Origin: Yunchengibacter salinarum
GTDB taxonomy: Bacteria; Pseudomonadota; Alphaproteobacteria; Sphingomonadales; Kordiimonadaceae
DNA: 64,000 nucleotides
Reading direction: 5' to 3'
NCBI RefSeq assembly: GCF_037658235.1
Contig: NZ_JBBJLN010000006.1
Coordinates: forward strand, 154,750 to 218,749
How positions within the stretch are numbered: the first letter of the stretch is position 1; each line of letters begins with the position of its first letter. The notes under the pieces are model-generated. The model was not told the origin of the DNA. It saw nothing but the letters and a program-made list of their open reading frames with translations, and made no database searches. Below, piece by piece: positions 1-8,020 of this stretch. Position numbers and translations under genes: made by a program.

Positions 1-1
1 A

Positions 2-511
2 GAGCGCGTCGAGGGCTTCGTGGCCCGCGCCGTCGCCGAGGGCGCCGAAGCGGTGGTGGATGGCCGCGGCTTCACGCCGCCGCAGGGCTATGAAGGCGGG
101 TTCTGGACCGGCGGCAGCCTGCTGGACCGCGTGACCCCGGAAATGGAAGTGTATCGCCAGGAGGTGTTCGGCCCCGTTCTGTCCGTGGTGCGGGCCGGGG
201 ATTTCGACCAGGCGCTGGACCTGACCAACACCCATGAATATGGCAACGGCGCCGCGCTGTTCACCCGCGACGGGGATGCGGCGCGCACCTTCGCCAAGCG
301 GGTGCAGGCGGGCATGGTGGGCATCAATGTGCCCATTCCCGTGCCCGTGGGCTTTCACAGTTTCGGCGGCTGGAAGCGATCCAGCTTCGGCGGCCATGGC
401 ATGTACGGGCCGGAAGCGGTCCATTTCTACACCAGGCTGAAAACAGTCACCAGCCGCTGGCCCACCGGCATCCGGGCGGGCGCGGAATTCACCTTTCCCA
501 GCATGGGATAA
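2..511 (+). CDS. mmsA: (Methyl)malonate-semialdehyde dehydrogenase, CoA-acylating, C-terminal part
   Basis: The gene is cut by the left edge; about 169 C-terminal residues are visible and the frame is open from base 2. The catalytic cysteine lies outside the window. The visible part shows the aldehyde-dehydrogenase segment EVFGPVLSV and the MmsA-type tail with GMVGINVPIPVPVGFHSFGGW followed by KRSSFGG. The family oxidises malonate or methylmalonate semialdehyde to acetyl- or propionyl-CoA. Its place just before beta-ureidopropionase, a permease and dihydropyrimidinase fits the last step of uracil and thymine breakdown, because beta-alanine and beta-aminoisobutyrate are transaminated to these semialdehydes. 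It could also serve valine or inositol catabolism. The identification of the family is firm; the physiological role is inferred from the neighbours. Confidence 0.88.
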   Translation, partial: ERVEGFVARAVAEGAEAVVDGRGFTPPQGYEGGFWTGGSLLDRVTPEMEVYRQEVFGPVLSVVRAGDFDQALDLTNTHEYGNGAALFTRDGDAARTFAKRVQAGMVGINVPIPVPVGFHSFGGWKRSSFGGHGMYGPEAVHFYTRLKTVTSRWPTGIRAGAEFTFPSMG

Positions 512-538
512 CCCCATCCGATCAAGGAGTGAGAGAGC

Positions 539-1408
539 ATGACCAAGCTGCGCGGCGGGCTGATCCAGATGGCCCTGAAATCCAGCACCGACAACGACCC
601 GGAGACCATTCGCAAGGCCATGATTGATGCCCATATTCCCCTGATCGAGGAAGCGGGGAAAAAGGGCGTTCAGGTGCTTTGCTTCCAGGAAGTGTTCACC
701 CAGCCCTATTTCTGCCCCAGCCAGGACACCAAATGGTATGCGGCGGCGGAAAAAATCCCGGACGGTCCCACCACGAAACTGATGCAGGACTATGCGAAAA
801 AGTTCGGCATGGTGATCGTGGTGCCGATCTATGAGGAAAGCGAGGTTACCGGCATTTATTACAACACCGCCGCGGTGATCGACGCGGACGGGCGCTATCT
901 TGGCAAATACCGCAAGACCCACATTCCCCAGGTAAAGGGCTTCTGGGAAAAGTTCTTCTTCAAGCCCGGCGCCAGCGACTGGCCCGTTTTCCAGACCCAG
1001 TTCTGCAAGCTGGGCGTCTATATCTGCTATGACCGCCACTTCCCCGAAGGCTGGCGGGCGCTGGCCCTGAACGGCGCGGAATATATCGTCAATCCCAGCG
1101 CCACCGTGGCGGGGCTGAGCGAATATCTGTGGAAACTGGAACAGCCCGCCTCCGCCGCCGCCAATGGCTGCTATATCGGCGCCATCAACCGGGTGGGCAC
1201 GGAAGCGCCCTGGGACATCGGCGAATTTTACGGACAGAGCTATTTCGTCAACCCGCGCGGCCAGATAGAGGCGGAGGCCAGCCGCACGGAGGATGAACTG
1301 CTGATCCACGACATGGACATGGACATGGTGCGGGAGGTGCGCAATCTGTGGCAATTCTTCCGGGACCGCAGGCCGGAAACCTATGGGCCTTTGACGCGGC
1401 AGGAATGA
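539..1408 (+). CDS. Beta-ureidopropionase-like nitrilase-superfamily amidase
   Basis: This 289-residue cytosolic enzyme belongs to the nitrilase/carbamoylase superfamily. The triad is visible: Glu in LCFQEVFTQPYF, Lys in KYRKTHIP and the nucleophilic Cys in VYICYDRHFPEGWRAL. The likely reaction is hydrolysis of N-carbamoyl-beta-alanine (or N-carbamoyl-beta-aminoisobutyrate) to the beta-amino acid, CO2 and ammonia, the third step of reductive pyrimidine degradation. The ATG at 539 has AAGGAG about ten bases upstream. It lies 27 bases after mmsA and is followed by the permease and dihydropyrimidinase genes on the same strand. An N-carbamoylputrescine amidase activity cannot be excluded from sequence alone, but the neighbourhood argues for the pyrimidine role. 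Confidence 0.85.
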   Translation: MTKLRGGLIQMALKSSTDNDPETIRKAMIDAHIPLIEEAGKKGVQVLCFQEVFTQPYFCPSQDTKWYAAAEKIPDGPTTKLMQDYAKKFGMVIVVPIYEESEVTGIYYNTAAVIDADGRYLGKYRKTHIPQVKGFWEKFFFKPGASDWPVFQTQFCKLGVYICYDRHFPEGWRALALNGAEYIVNPSATVAGLSEYLWKLEQPASAAANGCYIGAINRVGTEAPWDIGEFYGQSYFVNPRGQIEAEASRTEDELLIHDMDMDMVREVRNLWQFFRDRRPETYGPLTRQE

Positions 1409-1472
1409 CGGGTCACACTCGCCGGGCCGAACGATCGATCCGGCACCAGTGTTCAAGGGAAAGGGGCAGCCC

Positions 1473-2984
1473 ATGAGTGAAACGCAGAGCACCGCGGCAC
1501 CGGCCACGGGCACCACGCAGAGCCGGCAGCGGCCCGAAGGACTGGACGCGGACCTGTGGAACCCCGATCTGGCGCCGGTGGACGCATCGGAAAAGACCTG
1601 GGACTGGCGCGCCTATGCGGCCCTTTGGGTGGCCATGGTGGCCTGCGTGCCCACCTATCTGCTGGCGGCGGGCCTTGTGGGCGCGGGCATGGCCTGGTGG
1701 CAGGCGGTCATCACCGTGTTCTTAGGTAATGTGATCGTGCTTATCCCCATGGTTTTGGTGGGCCATGGCGGCGCCAAGCACGGCCTGCCCTTTCCGGTGC
1801 TGCTGCGGTCGGCCTTCGGCACCACGGGGGCGAAAATTCCGGCGGTGGCGCGGGGGCTGGTGGCCTGCGGCTGGTTCGGCATCAATACCTGGCTGGGCGG
1901 CAGCGCCATCTATCAGATTCTCAACAAGCTGACGGACGGCGCCTTTATCGGCGCGCCGCTGCCCGTGATCGATATCGACACGGCGCAGACGCTCAGCTTT
2001 CTGGGCTTCTGGGCCATGCACATCTATTTCATCCGCAATGGCACGGACAGCATTCGCTGGCTGGAAACCCTGGCCGCGCCCTTCCTGTTGCTGATGGGGG
2101 TCGCGCTGCTGGGCTGGGCCTATGTGAAGGCGGGCGGCTTCGGGGAAATGCTGTCCGCCCCCAGCCAGTTCGTGCCGGGCGGCGAGAAAGAGGGCCTGTT
2201 CTGGCCCACCTTTTTCGTCGGGCTGACGGGCATGGTGGGCTTCTGGGCCACCATGTCGCTGAACATCCCCGATTTCACCCGCTTCGCCCGCGACCAGAAA
2301 AGCCAGATCATCGGTCAGGCCGTGGGCCTGCCCATTCCCATGGCGCTGTACACCTTCATCGCCGTGGCCGTTACCTCGGCCACCGTTACCATTTACGGCG
2401 AGCGCATCTGGAACCCGGTGGAACTGGCCGCCCGCATGGAGGGCGTGACCGTCATCATCGCGCTGGTGGCGCTGGTGATCGCCTCGCTCACCACCAATCT
2501 GGCGGCCAATGTGGTGGCACCGGCCTATGGCTTTTCCAACCTGGCGCCGGAAAAGATCAGCTTCCGCACCGGCGGCTATATCACCGCCTTTATCGGCATC
2601 GCCATATTCCCGTGGAAGCTGATGGAATCGGCGGGCGCCTATATCACCACCTGGCTGGTGGGCTATTCCGCGCTTCTTGGGCCAATCGCGGGCATCCTGA
2701 TCGCGGACTATTTCCTGGCCCGCAAGACGGATTTGGACGTGCCGGACCTTTTCCGGCATTCTGGCCGCTATGGCAGCGGCGGCGGCTGGCACGCGCCGGG
2801 CATCATCGCGCTGGTGGTGGCCGTACTGCCCAACCTGCCCGGCTTTCTGGCGCAGGTTCAGCTACTCGGTGACGTGCCGGATGCGTTCGACGCCATCTAT
2901 CGCTATGCCTGGTTCGTGGGCTTTTTCCTTGCCATCGCCATTTACATGCTGCTGTGGCACCGCGACCGGCTGAAACACGCTTGA
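1473..2984 (+). CDS. NCS1-family nucleobase/cation symporter
   Basis: This is a 503-residue polytopic membrane protein with about twelve hydrophobic segments. NCS1 features are seen: the pre-TM1 stretch SEKTWDWRAYAALWVAMV, the WFGINTWLGG segment in TM3, and SLNIPDFTRFARDQKSQIIGQ after the middle of the protein. The family imports uracil, thymine, cytosine, allantoin or hydantoins with Na+ or H+. The ATG at 1473 is preferred over an in-frame GTG at 1449, because a purine-rich GGGAAAGGGG lies just upstream. Sitting between the amidase and dihydropyrimidinase genes, it most plausibly imports a pyrimidine base or dihydropyrimidine for the same pathway. The exact substrate is inferred from context. 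Confidence 0.87.
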   Translation: MSETQSTAAPATGTTQSRQRPEGLDADLWNPDLAPVDASEKTWDWRAYAALWVAMVACVPTYLLAAGLVGAGMAWWQAVITVFLGNVIVLIPMVLVGHGGAKHGLPFPVLLRSAFGTTGAKIPAVARGLVACGWFGINTWLGGSAIYQILNKLTDGAFIGAPLPVIDIDTAQTLSFLGFWAMHIYFIRNGTDSIRWLETLAAPFLLLMGVALLGWAYVKAGGFGEMLSAPSQFVPGGEKEGLFWPTFFVGLTGMVGFWATMSLNIPDFTRFARDQKSQIIGQAVGLPIPMALYTFIAVAVTSATVTIYGERIWNPVELAARMEGVTVIIALVALVIASLTTNLAANVVAPAYGFSNLAPEKISFRTGGYITAFIGIAIFPWKLMESAGAYITTWLVGYSALLGPIAGILIADYFLARKTDLDVPDLFRHSGRYGSGGGWHAPGIIALVVAVLPNLPGFLAQVQLLGDVPDAFDAIYRYAWFVGFFLAIAIYMLLWHRDRLKHA

Positions 2985-3001
2985 CCTTCAGGAGAGATAC
3001 C

Positions 3002-4444
3002 ATGGCCATGATCATCAAGGGCGGAACGGTTGTGAACGCGGACCAGCGTTTCAAGGCCGACGTACTGGTGGAAGGCGGCAAGATCACCGCGGTGGGCGAA
3101 AAGCTGGATGCCCCGTCCGACGCGCGCGTGGTGGATGCGGCGGGCGCCTATGTGATGCCCGGCGGGATCGACCCGCACACCCATATGCAGCTTCCCTTCA
3201 TGGGCACGGTGGCGAGCGAGGACTTCTTCACCGGCACCCGCGCGGCGCTGGCGGGCGGCACCACCATGATCATCGATTTCGTGATACCCGCGCCGCAGCA
3301 GCCGCTGATGGAAGCCTATCGCCAATGGCGGGAATGGTCCGAAAAGGCGTGCGCGGACTACAGCTTCCATGTGGCCGTCACCTGGTGGGACGACAGCGTT
3401 CACAAGGATATGGAAACCCTCGCCACACAGGAGGGGGTGAACAGTTTCAAGCACTTCATGGCCTACAAGAACGCCATCATGGCGGAGGACGAGGTGCTGT
3501 TCAACAGCTTCAGCCGGGCGCTGGAACTGGGCGCCATCCCCACCGTGCACGCGGAAAACGGGGAGCTGGTCTGGCAGCTTCAGCAGAAATTCCTGAAAGC
3601 CGGGCTGACCGGGCCGGAAATGCACCCGCTGTCCCGCCCCCCGGCGGCGGAAGGCGAAGCGGCCAACCGCGCCATCCGCCTGGCGGAGGTGATCGGCGTG
3701 CCGCTCTATCTGGTGCATGTGTCGGCGAAAGACAGCCTGAACGAGATCATCCGCGCCCGCGGCGAAGGCCAGCGCGTGTTCGGCGAAGTGCTGGCAGGCC
3801 ATCTGATGATCGACGAAAGCGTCTATCGCCATGAGGACTTCGAAGTGGCTGCCGCCCATGTGATGTCCCCGCCCTTCCGGGAGAGCTCCCATCAGGATGC
3901 TCTGTGGAAGGGGCTGCAATCGGGCAATCTGCAAACCACGGCCACCGACCATTGCTGTTTCTGCGCCGACCAGAAAGCCATGGGCGAGGATGACTTTTCC
4001 AAAATCCCCAACGGCACCGGCGGCGTGGAAGACCGGTTGGCCGTACTGTGGACGGCGGGCGTGAACACCGGCAGGCTGACGCCGGAAGAGTTCGTGGCCG
4101 TCACATCCAGCAATACGGCGCAGATTTTCAACATCTATCCGCGCAAGGGCCATATCGGCGTGGGCGCCGATGCGGATATCGTGGTCTGGGACCCGAAAGC
4201 CACCAAGACCATCAGCCGGGACAGCCACCACCAGAATGTGGATTACAACATCTTCGAGGGCATGGAGGTAACCGGCCTGCCCGCGCACACCATCTCGAAC
4301 GGCAAGCTGAAATATTCGGCTGGCGTGCTGGATGTGGAAGAAGGCGAAGGCAACTATGTCAAGCGCCCCACCTTTCAGCCGGTGTTCGAGGCACTGGGTA
4401 AGGTGGCCGCCGCCAACAAGGTGGCGCCGGTCAAGCGCGGCTGA
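3002..4444 (+). CDS. hydA: Dihydropyrimidinase (D-hydantoinase family)
   Basis: The protein has 480 residues, the usual length for cyclic amidohydrolases. Metal-binding motifs are visible: GGIDPHTHMQLPFMG near residue 60, the carboxylatable Lys region NSFKHFMAYKNAIM near 150, IPTVHAENG near 180, LVHVSA near 240, and TATDHCCFCADQK near 320. The enzyme opens dihydrouracil and dihydrothymine to N-carbamoyl-beta-amino acids, the step before the neighbouring amidase. The start at MAMIIKGG has AGGAGAG eight bases upstream; the longer open frame from 2954 overlaps the permease gene and lacks such a site. It is the last gene of the plus-strand cluster and is followed by a strong hairpin. No dihydropyrimidine dehydrogenase gene is in the window; it may lie to the left. 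Confidence 0.93.
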   Translation: MAMIIKGGTVVNADQRFKADVLVEGGKITAVGEKLDAPSDARVVDAAGAYVMPGGIDPHTHMQLPFMGTVASEDFFTGTRAALAGGTTMIIDFVIPAPQQPLMEAYRQWREWSEKACADYSFHVAVTWWDDSVHKDMETLATQEGVNSFKHFMAYKNAIMAEDEVLFNSFSRALELGAIPTVHAENGELVWQLQQKFLKAGLTGPEMHPLSRPPAAEGEAANRAIRLAEVIGVPLYLVHVSAKDSLNEIIRARGEGQRVFGEVLAGHLMIDESVYRHEDFEVAAAHVMSPPFRESSHQDALWKGLQSGNLQTTATDHCCFCADQKAMGEDDFSKIPNGTGGVEDRLAVLWTAGVNTGRLTPEEFVAVTSSNTAQIFNIYPRKGHIGVGADADIVVWDPKATKTISRDSHHQNVDYNIFEGMEVTGLPAHTISNGKLKYSAGVLDVEEGEGNYVKRPTFQPVFEALGKVAAANKVAPVKRG

Positions 4445-4468
4445 AAAACACCCGGCGCTGAGAAACCC

Positions 4469-4497
4469 GGCCCGGCGGGCTGCCGCCGGGCCTTATT
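4469..4497. terminator. Hairpin between convergent genes
   Basis: A perfect 10-bp stem, GGCCCGGCGG with CCGCCGGGCC, closes a GCTG loop at 4469-4492. It lies between the stop of dihydropyrimidinase (4444) and the stop of the convergent DUF6768 gene (4493). The T-rich tail TTATTC is weak, so this is a probable rather than textbook intrinsic terminator, perhaps serving both strands. Confidence 0.6.
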
Positions 4498-4807
4498 CAG
4501 CCCGGTCCAGACGGCGCAGAATGCGGTTGGTCTCGAAATGGCTGACCATGAAACCGCGCAGAAACACCATGAACTGCACCAGCACAATGGTCGCCACGCC
4601 CCACTGGATGGTGGCGGTGATCTGATGGCTGTGCAGCATGGCCACGGCACAATAGACAGCGCCCGCGAAAAACAGAATCTGGGCGACGAAGGCCACCTTC
4701 ATGATCCAGCCGAGCGGCCCGCGAAACAGGGCACCCACCTGGGCGATATAACCGGGTTCCCCGGCCTCGGTTGCGGCGGGGTCGGATGCGCTTGTGTTGA
4801 GGGTCAT
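4493..4807 (-). CDS. DUF6768-family small membrane protein
   Basis: A 104-residue protein with a short acidic N-terminus followed by the family signature GEPGYIAQVGALFRGPLGW and two transmembrane segments (about residues 43-62 and 70-88), ending in the charged tail HFETNRILRRLDRAE. I recognise this pattern as DUF6768, an alphaproteobacterial family of unknown function. In other genomes members often sit beside ECF sigma factor genes; no sigma factor is visible here. The start at MTLNTSASD (4807) is chosen because GGGAGAG lies just upstream; the open frame continues to 4906 without support. It diverges from the sensor kinase gene starting at 5036. Confidence 0.72.
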   Translation of the reverse strand: MTLNTSASDPAATEAGEPGYIAQVGALFRGPLGWIMKVAFVAQILFFAGAVYCAVAMLHSHQITATIQWGVATIVLVQFMVFLRGFMVSHFETNRILRRLDRAE

Positions 4808-5035
4808 CGCACTCTCCCATTGACGATTGCGGACAAGCCCGCGCTGCATCGGACAAGCCGGGGCAAATCTGTCGCACCCAGCATTCCGGCCTGAAACCTT
4901 AACCACATCTTAATAAGTTGCCCATTACAAATGGGAACAGGCTTGTGGATAATCACAGGTGCGCGCACCCTTGTGCGCACTTTTCGGGGCGCCCGTCTTA
5001 TGCCCCCGCTTCAAGGGATACCCCCGGAAGACAGA

Positions 5036-6385
5036 ATGATCAGGCACATACACTCCCTCAGTCCGGTTCGCAAACGCCTGAATTCCCTGCTCGCGCTGGT
5101 GTTGTTGTCGGGGTTGATCAGCATTCTGGGCGCCACCGAAATTTCCAAGGGCGCGCACCTCTTGAGCCTGAACTATCAACACATCGCGGAAGAACGTCAG
5201 CTTTCCAATCTGGTGGAGGATCTGGAACCCGGCGACCTGCGGGCCAATATTGCCCGATTGCAGCAGAAAATCCGGGATGTGCAGAAATTCTCCCAGGCGT
5301 GCCTGGATGCCCTGAATTTGATGGACCGGGCCATATTGAAAGGTCTGGGAAACGGGCGGATCATCACCCTGTGCGAGGATGACGTGGCCCTGGCCGACCG
5401 GATGCTGGAAACCATAGAGGGCTGGTCCACCCATCCGCTGGACCCGGCGGGCCTTCTCACCGCCATGATGCAGGGCACACGGGAATTCCGGGAAAACTCG
5501 GATGCCTTTCAGCCGCTGGTGGTCAGCAGTGAGCGCATCATTTACTGGAGCGTGCTGGCCCTGCTGCTGTTCAAGGCGCTATTGATCCCCGCCATCGGGC
5601 TGAAGATCACCCAACAGGTAAACCGGGATTATGGCCGACTTGAAATGGCCGAGGAAACCGTGCGCCAAAGCCGGGACGAGGCCGTGCGCGCCTCCCGCCT
5701 GCGGGACGAATTCGTCGCCAACCTGTCTCACGAGCTGCGCACCCCGCTGAACCCGATCATCGGCATGTCGGAAGCCCTGGCCGATGGGCTGGTGAAGGAT
5801 ACGCCGGAAAGTCGCCGCGAATATCTGATGGACATCAACCAGTCCGCCCGACACCTGCTGGAATTGCTGAACCGCACCTTTGACTGGGAAAAGCTCAAAC
5901 GCGGCCAGTTCACCGTGGTGCTGGAACCCCATGATCTGGACCGCCTGATCCGCTCCACCCTGGCCGAGCGCACCAAACAGGCCGAAGACCGCCGGGTGAC
6001 CCTGATTTACGACCCAGAATACGGCCAGGACCCCACCGCCCTGATCGACACCACCGCCTGCCGCCAGATTCTCAGCAACCTGCTGGGCAATGCCATCAAG
6101 TTCACCAATGCGGGCACGGAAGTGCGGGTCACCCTGACACGACAGGAAGAAACCCTGACCCTGACCATCACGGATCACGGGCCGGGCATCCCCGAAGACC
6201 AGATGACCCTGGTGGCGGATGCCTTCTATCGCCGCGAAAACCCGCATATCGCCCCGGAAACCGAAGGGCTGGGGCTGGGCCTGGCACTGGTGACCATGCT
6301 GGCCCAGGCAACCCGCGCAACCTTCGCCATGAAGAACCGCCCCGGCGGCGGGCTGCACGTCACGGTACGCTTCCCCGCCGCGTGA
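5036..6385 (+). CDS. Membrane sensor histidine kinase (orphan)
   Basis: The 449-residue protein has an N-terminal membrane helix (about residues 15-35), a periplasmic stretch of about 130 residues, a second helix near 172-195, a short coiled coil and a kinase core. The H-box is FVANLSHELRTPLNP with the phosphoacceptor His near residue 232. The N-box is LSNLLGNAIKFTN, and the G-boxes are DHGPGIPEDQM and GLGLGLALV. The start at MIRHIHS has GGAAG six bases upstream; a longer frame runs back to 4931. No response regulator gene adjoins it, so the partner is unknown. The periplasmic region has no motif that I recognise. Confidence 0.88.
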   Translation: MIRHIHSLSPVRKRLNSLLALVLLSGLISILGATEISKGAHLLSLNYQHIAEERQLSNLVEDLEPGDLRANIARLQQKIRDVQKFSQACLDALNLMDRAILKGLGNGRIITLCEDDVALADRMLETIEGWSTHPLDPAGLLTAMMQGTREFRENSDAFQPLVVSSERIIYWSVLALLLFKALLIPAIGLKITQQVNRDYGRLEMAEETVRQSRDEAVRASRLRDEFVANLSHELRTPLNPIIGMSEALADGLVKDTPESRREYLMDINQSARHLLELLNRTFDWEKLKRGQFTVVLEPHDLDRLIRSTLAERTKQAEDRRVTLIYDPEYGQDPTALIDTTACRQILSNLLGNAIKFTNAGTEVRVTLTRQEETLTLTITDHGPGIPEDQMTLVADAFYRRENPHIAPETEGLGLGLALVTMLAQATRATFAMKNRPGGGLHVTVRFPAA

Positions 6386-6426
6386 AATACCCTGTTGGCA
6401 AATCCCTGCCCCGCCCCGCAGGCTTT

Positions 6427-7020
6427 CTATTCCGCCTGCCGCGGGCTTTCTCGCGGGCTGGGCCCCTCCAGTGCCGCGCCGCGCCCGGATATCAGGCTAT
6501 GGAACAATCCCCGATTCAACGAAACACGAATCGGCGTGCGACCGGCCCGGTCCAACATCAATGTGGCACCGACCTTTGCCAGAGTCTGCACTTGCTCAGG
6601 GTCCACATTGACAATCAGCACACGCTTATAACGAAGCCACTCTTTGATGGCCGGGCTCATGGAACAGCGCACGCACTCGTTTTGCCCATTCCACGGCATG
6701 GGGCGCGTGCGGCCTTCGGCCACCTCCTGCCACTGGGGCATGGGGGCACCATTCAACTGAACAGACGTCATCTGAAGGTTCTCCCGCTCCAAATGACGGA
6801 TAACCATCCAGACTCGACGATCCTGACCGCTTGCAGGATCGGCAGGCATATCCACCAGGCTCACCATGCCGCCATTCAGGGCCTGCAACTGGTCACTGTG
6901 AACCATGGCCACCGAGTCCATATCCCGATCAGGTGAGGTCGCCAACCAGCCCGGCTCCCCTTTCGCTGCACATGCCGCCAGAAGCGGGGCAACCAAAAGG
7001 ACATGCACTATACGAATCAT
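6427..7020 (-). CDS. Putative lipoprotein of unknown function
   Basis: A 197-residue protein starting with a lipoprotein signal: a short hydrophobic helix ending in the lipobox LLAACAAK, with the acylated Cys at residue 17. The mature part contains two further Cys residues in NECVRCSMSPAIKEWL. I do not recognise a domain. The gene converges on the sensor kinase with a 41-bp gap and has its own 5' region (7021-7115), so it is probably monocistronic. The lipobox is a direct observation; the function is unknown. Confidence 0.68.
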   Translation of the reverse strand: MIRIVHVLLVAPLLAACAAKGEPGWLATSPDRDMDSVAMVHSDQLQALNGGMVSLVDMPADPASGQDRRVWMVIRHLERENLQMTSVQLNGAPMPQWQEVAEGRTRPMPWNGQNECVRCSMSPAIKEWLRYKRVLIVNVDPEQVQTLAKVGATLMLDRAGRTPIRVSLNRGLFHSLISGRGAALEGPSPRESPRQAE

Positions 7021-7115
7021 CAGCTTCTCCTATTGCGAAAGAAAGAACATCCCATGGTGGTCTTCATGAAAGCCACACGCAACAAATTTTCGCTCACAAA
7101 GCCGTGCAAACAGAC

Positions 7116-7143
7116 AAAAAAAGAGGCACCCGCCTGGGGTGCC
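7116..7143 (-). terminator. Rho-independent terminator of phbB
   Basis: Read on the minus strand, GGCACCC and GGGTGCC form a 7-bp stem around a 5-base loop, followed by TC and a run of seven Ts (7116-7122). It lies 32 bases beyond the phbB stop codon and is a typical intrinsic terminator. Confidence 0.85.
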
Positions 7144-7175
7144 CCCGTGATGTGAATAGCCGCTGGCGGGCGGGG

Positions 7176-7898
7176 TCAATACATGTGCTGACCGCCATTG
7201 ATGGACAGGGTGGAACCGGTAACGAAACCGGCATCCTCCGCCGCCAGAAAGGCCACGCCGCGGGCGATCTCTTCCGCCTTGCCAAGGCGCCCCACCGGAA
7301 TTTTGGCCACGATCTTCTGCAACACTTCCTCAGGCACGGCGGCCACCATGTCCGTGTCGATATAGCCGGGCGCCACGGCATTGACCGTCACCCCATAGCG
7401 CGCGCCTTCCTGCGCCAGCGCCTTGGTGAAGCCGTGAATGCCGGACTTGGCCGCCGCATAGTTCACCTGGCCATACTGCCCGGCCTGCCCGTTGATGGAG
7501 CCGATATTGATGATGCGGCCATATTTACGCTCCCGCATACCGGGGAAGGCCGCCTTGGCCATGTTGAAGCAGGAGCCGAGATTGGTGTCGATCACCGCTT
7601 CCCAGGCGTCCCGGTCCATCTTGTGCAGCGTGGCATCCCGCGTGATCCCCGCATTGTTCACCAGCACATCCACCGGGCCGAGTTCCTGTTCGATGGCGGC
7701 CATGCCATCCTGAACCGCCTGATAATCGGCCACGTCGAAACGGAAGGTCCGAATGCCGGTCTCTTTCTCGAAGGCTTCCGCCTTTTCCACATTGCCCGCA
7801 TAGCAGGCGGCGACCTTCATGCCGTCCGCCTTCAAGCGCTGGGCGATCGCGGCACCGATGCCGCGGGTGCCGCCGGTGACAACTGCAACTCGTGTCAT
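7176..7898 (-). CDS. phbB: Acetoacetyl-CoA reductase (NADPH-dependent SDR)
   Basis: A 240-residue short-chain dehydrogenase. The Rossmann motif TGGTRGIGAAIAQRL is at residues 8-22, NNAG near 86, and the catalytic Ser and YxxxK are in IINIGSINGQAGQYGQVNYAAAK near 135-157. The order GSINGQAGQ.GQVNYAAAK is characteristic of PhbB, which reduces acetoacetyl-CoA to (R)-3-hydroxybutyryl-CoA for polyhydroxybutyrate synthesis. The start at MTRVAVVTGG follows AAGGAGG with good spacing; the open frame to 7976 is not supported. The synthase and thiolase genes are not adjacent, so it is a stand-alone gene here. FabG is the alternative but fits the motif spacing less well. Confidence 0.9.
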   Translation of the reverse strand: MTRVAVVTGGTRGIGAAIAQRLKADGMKVAACYAGNVEKAEAFEKETGIRTFRFDVADYQAVQDGMAAIEQELGPVDVLVNNAGITRDATLHKMDRDAWEAVIDTNLGSCFNMAKAAFPGMRERKYGRIINIGSINGQAGQYGQVNYAAAKSGIHGFTKALAQEGARYGVTVNAVAPGYIDTDMVAAVPEEVLQKIVAKIPVGRLGKAEEIARGVAFLAAEDAGFVTGSTLSINGGQHMY

Positions 7899-8020
7899 AT
7901 GGGCCTCCTTGTCTTTCCCCGTCGAATCGAAACTATGCCGGGGGCGACGCCCCCGGATCAGGCTGGAAAGGCTCACACGGCCATGAGCTCAAGCGGACAC
8001 GGCCTCAAGCTGATGGGGGA

